This document shows positions 56,254-64,000 of a stretch of DNA of 64,000 nt, one piece after another. Origin of the DNA: Bathynomus jamesi (taxonomy: Eukaryota; Arthropoda; Malacostraca; Isopoda; Cirolanidae). The stretch spans positions 1,006,001 to 1,070,000 of the forward strand of contig JAJOZX010000880.1 of assembly GCA_023014485.1 (NCBI GenBank), read 5' to 3'. Within the stretch, counting starts at the first letter, position 1, and every line of letters begins with the position of its first letter. The position numbers were made by a program, and so were the translations under genes. The notes below the pieces were generated by a model that was given only the letters and a program-made list of their open reading frames with translations, was not told the DNA's origin and did no database searches.

Positions 56254-56942
56254 CCTAGAAAAGAAAATTTTCTGTGAACAAATTATAACTGAGTTTGCCT
56301 CGAACAAGGACAGAAATAAAGTGTTTTGATTGTATTCTTGATGTACAGTTCTGTACTTATTTCTACAATTGTTTATTCTTGTCTTGGAAGGTAGTGGGGG
56401 GGAAGGTTCTCCATCTTTGCTTTGTGCCTTGGGCCTCAGAAATCTTAAAAATGGCCCTGATTTGAGGTAATGACAGCATCACCTTCAAATATCTAGTGTA
56501 ACGCTGGGGATCCATAGAGATTTGAATGAAATGTTGCCATTACCTCAAGTAAGGAGGAGTTAGTACAGAAAAAACATATATATATAATTAAACACAATCT
56601 AAGTTCATATGTTGGAAATCACACATTTTAGTTATACTAGGCAAAAATGCAATTTTGGTACAAAAAAAATGATTTGAAGTTGTTTCATGCTAATATAAAT
56701 TTCTTTATTCTTAAAAAAATGTTTTTAAATTGCACATTATTTTAATACGAAAAAAATTATTAATACCTCCATACGAAATAAATAATTGCTTTCGTTGTTT
56801 TAGTTTCAAAGAAGTGCATTTTTAAACATTTTCTTTCAAATATGAAGTTTTTCGAAGTCTTTCAAATATGAAATTTTCACCTAAAAATTTTTTATTTAAT
56901 AAAACTGTAATGTGGCGATAAATTGTAAATACCCAATTTGTC
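56254..56942. other. No gene seen
   Basis: AT-rich, no recognised feature. Confidence 0.5.
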
Positions 56943-57066
56943 AGCCTTATAAGGCTAACTAACGAAAATATCACGACTTAACCTAATCAATCGTCAAGGG
57001 TGTATAGTTGACTTAACGATTGGTTAGGTTAATCATGATATTTTCGTTAGTTAGCCTTATAAGGCT
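56943..57066. mobile_element. Palindromic MITE with taacctaaccaatcg core
   Basis: A near-perfect hairpin of 124 bp: agccttataaggctaactaa then cgaaaatatca, and its complement. The core (ttaacctaa.caatcgtcaagg) is shared with 37390-37415 and 38270-38305. Confidence 0.8.
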
Positions 57067-57430
57067 AGTTTCACGGTAGAGCACGTATTGGAATATGGTA
57101 GATCACAGTTTCGCGGTAGAGCACATATTGGAAGAGCACCCTTATTCCACAGTAAACATAATTTATGTTTAATTTAATTTTTGGTTTGTATGTTCAGATT
57201 AATTATACTTTCTTAAAACTGACTATTTTTCTACTAAAATTTTAAGTAATTAATGTTAAATACATAATTCGCTTTTCATAAACCAACTAAAAATATTAAT
57301 TTACAAAACGCTTTTTGCACAAAGGAAAATTAATGATGGAGTTTTTATTAAGCTAATTCTTTTTTAATGGTGACTTATTCAATATGATTTTAGGCTTAAA
57401 CCCCAGTTTATCTGCATTATATATACACAG

Positions 57431-57478
<48 letters not shown>

Positions 57479-58189
57479 TATATATATATTATTGTAAAAA
57501 TGTAAGAGCTGATATCAAAACTCGGTTTATCGTGCACAGAGGGGTATGGGAAAACTTATATATAAATATAACTCTGATGCACCACATAGTTCAGTCTTAA
57601 AAGGGCATTTTCTTATTCAAAGGGTATGATGATATACAGACCCATTTATTTAATCTGTACAACCTGAAAGGTAAGTTAATTGAGGAAAAAAAAATCATAG
57701 AAGAAAATGTACAGAGAAAAAATTGAAACAAAAAATTCAACAAACAAAGATACGAAAGAAATTTATTTATTTTTTTCATTTAAAGTGAGTGGAGTAGCAA
57801 GAAAGGTTCAAATTGGATTTACGCAAAAGAAATTCTCCTTTTCTCGCTTTGTTTTGTTGTTCGTTGAACCGAAAAGATGGTTTATCTATGTTGATATTTC
57901 TCTGCACTTAGACGATGCGTTTCGAACAACGCACAAATAATATATATATATATATATATATCATAAAAAATCTCATTTCCCAAATGAATTGGGGTGAGAA
58001 GACAGATATACTCGGATATAAAATATAGAAGGTATGGAAGAAGAGATAAGGTAGATGCTAAAGCATATATTCATTCACACCGGCATCCTGGTGGACCAAC
58101 AATCCCCGACATGGTTAAATTTCATACTTGCGACGTTTTATACGCCGTGTGTGGTGGTGTTTCCAGGCTTTGTCAAAAATAAACGAGAC
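57067..58189. other. No gene seen
   Basis: Contains two ggtagagcac.tattgga repeats (57075, 57115), (TA)n at 57430-57490 and 57940-57960, and short ORFs without domains. Confidence 0.5.
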
Positions 58190-58830
58190 AAAGTCCCGAA
58201 CTTACATACATTAACAGACTTCCTTTATTCCAACCTCTTGCAGCCACTTCTCGTGTATCACCCAGATCAAGTCCACGCTTTCTCTCACACTCATTCACCA
58301 TGTCCACCCACCTTCTTCTAGGCCTCCTTCTCATCCTTCTACCTTCGCAAACACTCTTATGCGCTCTTTTCACAACTCTGTCATATTCTATTCTTTTCAC
58401 ACATTTTCCTCAATTTTCACTTCCACTGACTTCTGAACACCACACGTTTCCAAGGCCACACGATTTCTCACTCTATCAATTCGGCGCACGCCACACATAC
58501 TTCTCAAGTTATCCCTCTCAACTACTCTTACCCTTGACTTCTCCCTTCCATGTCATGTCACTTTTTCACACCATATAAAAATGTCGGTACTAACACATTT
58601 TCAAGTAAACAACTTGCAACATCTCTACCCAGTCTCCGCTTCCTCACCACCGCTTTCACGCACCTGCCACCTTTCTTCCTTGATTCACTCTACTATTAAT
58701 TTCACTCACACTCGTACCTCTTTTATTCAAAACACATTCCAGATGCTTAAAAGGCTCTACCACCTCTAGTGTTTCACCGTTCACCATTACATGACAGATT
58801 GAATTTCCCTCAACATCCCTCCCAAAAATA
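58190..58830 (-). pseudogene. LINE C reverse transcriptase C-terminal fragment
   Basis: Minus-strand frames give VMVNGETLEVVEPFKHL, GTSVSEINSRVNQGRKVAGA, RNEKSCGL-type broken middle, then KRIEYDRVVKRAHKSVCEGR and RRPRRRWVDMVNECERKRGL. These match the common (E)PFKYLG....SEI..R...GR...A and RRRGRP+.RW.D blocks after the RT domain of LINEs. Many stops. Clade not assigned. Confidence 0.75.
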
Positions 58831-59036
58831 CATATACTGTATATATATATATTTTTAAAGCTATTTAAATATTTGAACCCCTTCTGGTGTCAAGTAAGCT
58901 CCGACCTATAAATTACTTAAAGTAATTTCATCACTCGGGTAATTTTGAGGATAAAGAGAGTCCAAAAAAAAAAAAAACCTTCTTTATTCTCAAATTGTAG
59001 GAGCCTTTTTGACACCAATTTGGATTAAAATAACTA

Positions 59037-59440
59037 CAGGGTGGGCCGTAAGTTTCCATACATAGGAAAAATAAACATTTTTTTATGGACAACCATTTTT
59101 ATTTATATAATATTGCTCTACATGGTTGCCATTGTTTTGAAAACACATTTCAATACGTGTTCCCCACTGTTGATGAACACGCATTAGCACAGTTGACGTT
59201 ATGCTTGTAATGGCTTGGTGATCGTTTCCTTTAGATGATTTATGTCTCGTATCTTTTCCTGATACACCATGGCCTTCAAGTGCCCCCAAAGATAGAATCA
59301 AGGGGGGTGAGATCTGGGGATCTGGGAGGCCACTCCACAGGACCACGCCGACCAATCCAAGCATCCGGAAACTGCTGATCCAAATACCGACGCACGTATT
59401 TAAATTTTCCTATGTATGGAAACTTACGGGCCCACCCTAT
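59037..59440 (-). mobile_element. Mariner element, deleted
   Basis: Ends CAGGGTGGGCCGTAAGTTTC and complement (gaaacttacgggcccaccct), 404 bp. The final bases of the right end are altered (ccctat instead of ccctgta). Confidence 0.88.
59083..59390 (-). pseudogene. Mariner transposase C-terminal remnant
   Basis: Broken frames read [20 protein letters not shown] followed by a mutated LDSIFGGT (for LDFFLWGHL) and a tail with QQWGTRIEMCFQNNGNHVEQ. Confidence 0.82.
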
Positions 59441-59546
59441 ATTGTTTTTAAGAGTGTAAATTACGTCAAGAATATTTTCATTTAAGATGTAAATAGAAAT
59501 AGAATTCTATTTGAAAAATGTATATACATATTGAAAATATATTATA

Positions 59547-59660
59547 CAGGGTGTCCAATAAGTTCGGTCTCATAGTAAAATTTATTTTAAATTAAATTTA
59601 CCAAATTTAATACATTAAAACTAAAACAAATGTTCAAATTGATGTCTTGTTTTGGGACTT
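59547..59660 (+). mobile_element. Truncated mariner left end
   Basis: CAGGGTGTCCAATAAGTTCG with about 100 bp of subterminal sequence, cut off before the LINE B fragment at 59690. No partner end. Confidence 0.65.
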
Positions 59661-59689
59661 TTTTTTTTTGTTACAGGTGGATTTTTTTT

Positions 59690-59785
59690 TTTATGTAGGA
59701 AGGAGAGGGTTAAGGGCGAGGGCCGCAAAAGTGACCCCTCCGTAGAAGAAGGAGAGCCAAAAATAAGGTTTCCAAGGCTGAATGA
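59690..59785 (-). pseudogene. LINE B 3' UTR fragment
   Basis: Complement reads ttattttggctctccttctt, cgcccttaaccctctccttc and ctacat, the same 3' end as at 45070-45165. 5'-truncated to under 100 bp. Confidence 0.75.
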
Positions 59786-60124
59786 TGTCATTTTCCTTTT
59801 TTTTTAATATAAATTTTGAAAAGACTGTGTAGTGTGTAAGATGTATGTATGTATGTGTAGCGAGGAATATAGAGGAGAAGCGTGTGTTTGAAAGCATGTT
59901 GGATTGCTCACAGGGTAGATGAGACACGGAAAAAGATGAGCTAAGGAGGACAGTGACAGGAAAAACGGGAGTTAGTTAATGATTTATGTTAATATTTCGC
60001 AGTATAATGAAGTGTAGACAGAAATAGAAAATCATTCACAACAAAAACAATGAAAAATGTTAATCAAGTTTCCACGAAACAGTTATTTATCGTTTGCAAC
60101 AAAAAACTAAAAATATTTATCATT

Positions 60125-60162
60125 CATTGATGATAATAATAATATTATTATTATTAATAATG

Positions 60163-60195
<33 letters not shown>

Positions 60196-60291
60196 GCAAA
60201 AAGTTGAAAAAATAATAAAAGAGAAGATTATGAACTAGCAGGAACACACACACACACACACACACACACACCCACACACACACACACACAC

Positions 60292-60323
<32 letters not shown>

Positions 60324-60330
60324 TCAAAAC
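60125..60330. repeat. (TAA)n and (CA)n microsatellites
   Basis: (ATT/AAT)n at 60127-60195 and (CA)n with CC interruptions at 60245-60322. A run of C lies at 60585-60606. Confidence 0.95.
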
Positions 60331-60999
60331 GTACTTTCGAGATATTACTTCAAAATTAAAGTGCTTTTTTTGTTTTTTTCTCTTGGTAAATTACTATAAT
60401 TTTATTTGTACATTTATAAATTTATCCCAAAGTTGATATACTTAAATTTACGTATATTTTTTACCAACTTTACAAATGAATTACAGCATTTTTTTTTAAC
60501 TTTAAAAAATAAAAATATTAAAAGTTAAGATGCAATTGCGAGATTTAAAAAGATCGCAGAAAAAAAAAAAATAAAAAAAAATCCAACCCCCCCCCCCCCC
60601 CCCCCCTCAAGAAAATTCTTATTTATAATTTTGGGTTTTTATTTTTCTGATTTTCGCCATACTTATTTCCGCAGTTGTACGTGTAAATAACGAAATAAAA
60701 TAATAAAAAATAAATAAAAGAGAATATGTAAATTAAATGAGACAAAGTTGTAAATCTATTTTATTATTATTTTATTATTATTATTATTATTACCATTTCT
60801 TTTGTTGCATTTTGCATTCACGAGTTTTATATAATTAAATTTTTGTCTACAAATCTTTGTGATGAAAAGAATTAGTTTCGAGATGAAGTATTTCACTATT
60901 AATTCAGTCATTCATTATTTTTTTACTTGAGGACGATTTACACATTTCTATATTAATCTCTCCCCTCTCTCTCTCTCTCTCGGTGCATTATGCTTATGG
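60331..60999. other. No gene seen
   Basis: AT-rich with homopolymer runs; (ATT)n at 60770-60791. Confidence 0.5.
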
Positions 61000-61265
61000 T
61001 GAATCATGCACCCGGACCAACAAAACCAGGAATATCTGCAATGGAAACTAACGACACAAGCAGGAAAATAGATATGAATCATACTGTTCATTAGATTATT
61101 ATAACACAGAGTATCGTTGCTTCCAGTGGTGATGAACCGTGTAGAGAAGCCTCGTTATACTTTAACCTTCTCTGTACTTTGCAATGAAGCTGCAAGCTGC
61201 TCATACCCTAATGGGTGTATGGCCGGAACGGTGCCTTTTGAGACACCCTTAAACCTTTCTTTCAG
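61000..61265. repeat. Diverged repeat of unknown family (copy 2)
   Basis: Partner of 14440-14740 (shared blocks gaatcatgcacc.ggacc, tgcaat..aaactaacga, gctgctc.taccctaa). Confidence 0.6.
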
Positions 61266-61298
61266 TCTTGCACTCAGTCTATCAAAGTATGTCATGAA

Positions 61299-61299
61299 C

Positions 61300-61346
<47 letters not shown>

Positions 61347-61370
61347 ATATATATATATATATATATATTA
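61299..61370. repeat. (TA)n microsatellite
   Basis: TA repeats at the 5' end of SINE copy c. Confidence 0.95.
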
Positions 61371-61378
61371 ATTAATAA

Positions 61379-62262
61379 TGCGCCTCGGTAGTGTAATGGT
61401 TGCCGTCGCTGACTTCGAATCCATCAGCCTGGGATCGAGACCCGGTGATGGCAGGCGGCGCGCAGCAAAACCCAGCTGTTCATCCTTCCACACAATAAAA
61501 AAAATTGGTTGGTGGACAAATGGGTACCCTGAGTAGCCTAGTGGTTAAGACGCTGGACTGCTGGTGGGGCGTGGTTCGGATTCCACGTTAAACTACAGGT
61601 CTAGGGCGTGACCCGACAATTCAGCGCAAGACAATTCAGCGCAAAGACAATTCAGCGCAAGACAATTCAGCGCAAAGACAATTCAGCGCAAGACAATTCA
61701 GCGCGAAAACACCAACAAAGAAGAAGAAAGAACAAATCCAGAGGGAAGAGAGGCTTGCAACTGTTAGGTTAGGTTAGGTTAGGTTAGGTTTCTAGTTTTT
61801 GAAATAAAATCTTAATTTTAACAATTCTAACAAATTTTGTTTTTTTAAATAAAATTTTAATAATTATACTCCTTTGAATTTTATCTCCGATTTGTCACTC
61901 CTTCGTTATGTCACTCCTTCGTTACGGTATTTATGTCACTCCTTTGTTATATCACTCCTTTGAAATGTCACTCCTTCGATACAGACCCAATTTAGCATAT
62001 ATATAAATATATAAATTTTTCTCTTTTTTATTTATTGCGATTTATTTTTATTATTTTTAACTAAACTTTTAACTGTACTGACTTGCGCTGAATTGTCGGC
62101 GCTGAATTGTCTTGCGCTGAATTGTCTTTGCGCTGAATTGTCGGCGCTGAATTGTCCTGCGCTGAATTGTCGGTGCTCCGGTCTAGGGTGGAGTGACAAA
62201 CTTGACCTTCGTCAGAATGAACAATTCGGGCGGAACCAAAATCAGGTTCACCAAGGTTATAT
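61379..62262 (+). mobile_element. Dimeric tRNA-type SINE (copy c), split by an insertion
   Basis: 5' head gcgcctcggtagtgtaatgg, gggatcgagaccc, linker agctgttcatccttccacac, second head tagcctagtggttaagacgc, tail gtggttcggattccacgtta. The SINE body is 61379-61606 and resumes at 62180 (ggtctaggg...tcagaatgaacaattcggg). The intervening 573 bp is the foldback-type element. Confidence 0.9.
61607..62179. mobile_element. Foldback-type element with gacaattcagcgcaa arrays
   Basis: The left end has six direct copies of gacaattcagcgc(aa); the right end has six copies in inverted orientation. Outer ends cgtgacccgacaattcagcg and (complement) ggagcaccgacaattcagcg. Flanked by a 9-bp duplication ggtctaggg (61598-61606 and 62180-62188). 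The interior is AT-rich with a TTAGG run (61762-61790) and four to five (t)atcactcctt(t/c)g repeats. No ORF. Confidence 0.87.
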
Positions 62263-62745
62263 GTTACACACAGACCGTGCATGGAACAAGGAACTCTTCT
62301 GGGAAAATTAAATCCACTATAGTTCGAATAAGTAATGGTACATGACAAAACACGATAGTTTTTCTTTTTCATGATGTTAGCGCGACGTGGGCAACGGTCA
62401 CCCGTAAAGAGGCCCCAAAATATAACTTCCCTCACCAGCTATCTGCAAAACAGATAGGATTCAGCTTTGTAGGCTAGGTGGCTTTAAACTCTAGATCCTG
62501 TCCCAAAGCTGGATCCTATCTGCTTCGCAGATAGCTGGTGAGGGAAGCTATATTGTGGGGTCACTTTGCGAGCGACCCGTTGCCAACGTCGGGGTAACAT
62601 CATGAAAAAGAAAAACTATAGTGTTTGTCATTTATCATTACTTATTCGGATTATAGTGGATTTAATTTTCACAGAAGAGTTCCTTGTTCCATGCACGGTC
62701 TATGTATAACATAAAAGTTCTCAGAGGACCATTCTGAGTTGCATT
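62262..62745. repeat. R1 repeat, palindromic copy
   Basis: The left arm (62270-62470) matches 53485-53695 (cagaccgtgcatggaacaag, cgacgtgggcaacgg). The right arm (62510-62720) is its complement, with a spacer around 62475-62505. Confidence 0.88.
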
Positions 62746-62750
62746 TTATA

Positions 62751-62813
<63 letters not shown>

Positions 62814-62815
62814 CA
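62746..62815. repeat. (TA)n microsatellite
   Basis: TA repeats. Confidence 0.95.
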
Positions 62816-62824
62816 CAGAGAGCT

Positions 62825-62895
62825 GTGCCTAGCGGCGCTAATTAGCGACGCTAGTTAATAGCGCATCCATTAGCGGCGCTATTTTTCAAAATAGT
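62825..62895. repeat. Tagcggcgctaa repeat patch
   Basis: Three to four imperfect copies of (t)tagcg.cgcta, partly palindromic, possibly one end of a hAT-like element with the other end lost. Confidence 0.4.
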
Positions 62896-62914
62896 TAGCG
62901 GAACAGATACAAAC

Positions 62915-63130
62915 AGTTTACAAAATAACCCCTGTCATACTCCAAAATGTGTTCCACAATGCTGCTGACAGATTCGAACTCTATAAAGATACTGATGGTG
63001 CTCATGTATATGCTCATATGCTTAAGTATTCATTAAATGTATGCCTTCTATTATATTGTTATTGAATTTTACACCCTTTTTGCTACGTTTTCACTGAAAT
63101 AGATAGGGACTTTATAAACACCCTGTATAA
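62915..63130 (+). pseudogene. Mariner transposase C-terminal remnant with right terminus
   Basis: Reads KITPVILQNVFHNAADRFEL then YKDTDGAHVYAHMLK, like the common ...LQN.W....RL..C...DGAHIE tail, and about 100 bp later ttataaacaccctgta, a mariner-type right end. The left part is missing. Confidence 0.7.
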
Positions 63131-63547
63131 TCCTTATATTCTTATGTATATTTATATTCATATATTAATATTTACATATAGAGTCCAAATCGCATAACGC
63201 TGACACGAATTTGGATAAATTTTTTATTTTCTTTCTATTTTATTTTTGCTGAATAATTGGCGAATTATTTTTTTTAATTTACTTAATAATTCTTTTAGAC
63301 TTAGTTTCATAATGTAATCTTGCTATATTCTGCAATGTTCATTTTCTGTATACATTCTCTCCTCGTTGTAAAAGATGAATCATGTCTTGCTTAACGTTTA
63401 ATTTTAAATCTTAAGCATTTAATTTTTGCTTATATGCATGTCTAATTGTAATTCATAATAAAATGCCTATTTCAGTTTCCATTTTTAGTTAACTCGGCAG
63501 CTCATGATAACATCAGATCTGTCAAACATGCGGTTTAAAATAAAAAT
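63131..63547. other. No gene seen
   Basis: AT-rich spacer. Confidence 0.5.
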
Positions 63548-64000
63548 ATGACTTCCTCGTCAAATATCTTGCTTCTCAGTCTCCGCGCCCTTAGGATCGC
63601 TAGTCCGGAATACATCGATGCCGAATTGGAAAAAATCAACGGTATTGGAAGTGATCTGTGTTATCCATCTGCGTTTATGGAATCTTGTCTCAACAAGGCA
63701 AAACGAACTTTCTATCGTGTCAATAATAACACTCGTACTTTGTCAAAAAATATTTTAGTACTTCCATTTTTCCCGGGCTTTTTAGGCATTGCTAATGTAC
63801 TTAAACTTTTGGATATTAATTAGTATTTTCATATAACAATATTGTGAAAAATATCATAGTAAAAAATAGCCCTACCAATAATTCAGGCATTATCTATAAA
63901 ATTGGGTGTAAACAATGTGATTCCTTTTACATAGGTCAGACGGGAAAGGATTTGCACACACGTATAAAACAGCATCAATATTCCGTTAGAACAGGACAGT
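63548..64000 (+). pseudogene. Penelope-like element (PLE B family), runs off the window
   Basis: Starts abruptly at SLRALRIASPEYIDAELEKI, the region after RT, and is therefore 5'-truncated. RTFYRVNNNTRTLSKNILVL follows, a stop and frameshift at about 63823, then NNSGIIYKIGCKQCDSFYIG and QTGKDLHTRIKQHQYSVRTG up to the window edge: the GIY, YIG and Arg motifs of the GIY-YIG endonuclease and two Cys. The C-terminus and the terminal segment lie outside the window. Confidence 0.9.

Noticed and set aside
57500..57570. Possible further hammerhead motif
   Set aside because: No CUGANGA core with paired stems was found there.
58055..58769. Plus-strand ORFs rich in Leu/Ser/His
   Set aside because: They are antisense to the LINE C fragment, whose minus-strand motifs are recognisable.

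Overview
This is a eukaryotic nuclear window, very probably from an arthropod and most likely a crustacean. The evidence is short TTAGG-type (arthropod telomere-like) runs, dense microsatellites ((TA)n, (CA)n, (CT)n, (CAG)n, (TAA)n), a large load of Tc1/mariner, hAT, LINE and Penelope-like elements, and a fragment that looks like the expanded V7 region of an arthropod 18S rRNA gene. No bacterial features, CRISPR array or tRNA gene were seen. The species cannot be named from sequence alone.

Layout: 1-15.7 kb is a repeat field with an 18S fragment, LINE pieces, a mariner pseudogene, a decayed hAT, a LINE (family A) interrupted by a hAT-type MITE, and a 2.7-kb near-perfect palindrome built from two inverted copies of a Penelope-like element (PLE) 3' half.

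15.7-33.4 kb holds the only host gene I can model: 14 exons on the + strand. They encode a signal peptide, an N-glycosylated ectodomain (about 300 aa), one transmembrane helix, a cytoplasmic tail made of small mostly phase 1-1 exons with Tyr/Pro motifs (one exon pair tandemly duplicated), and a final exon of about 300 residues of Glu/Ala/Arg/Lys/Gln repeats. All exon phases agree and give about 794 aa if two single-base errors in A-runs are corrected. Its introns contain a Tc1-like element, two mariners, MITEs, a SINE and a PLE end.

33.4-46 kb holds LINE B remnants, a 5S-rRNA-headed SINE-like sequence, dimeric tRNA-type SINEs, an 872-bp element with terminal repeat arrays and an 8-bp target duplication, a second hAT and several MITEs. 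45.8-51.3 kb is a nearly full-length CR1-type LINE with an esterase-like ORF1 and an endonuclease/RT ORF2, broken by about seven lesions. 51.7-64 kb has further mariners, a tandem and palindromic repeat of unknown family, PLE B with inverted ends that each carry a good hammerhead-ribozyme-like motif, a foldback-type element inside a SINE, and the start of another PLE that runs off the window.

The mobile elements look inactive: every transposase or RT seen has stops, frameshifts, deletions or altered catalytic residues. The points most worth following are the five hammerhead-like motifs at PLE ends, the three elements with inverted/direct short-repeat arrays, the SINE tail shared between 5S-type and tRNA-type heads, and the host receptor-like gene with its expandable tail.
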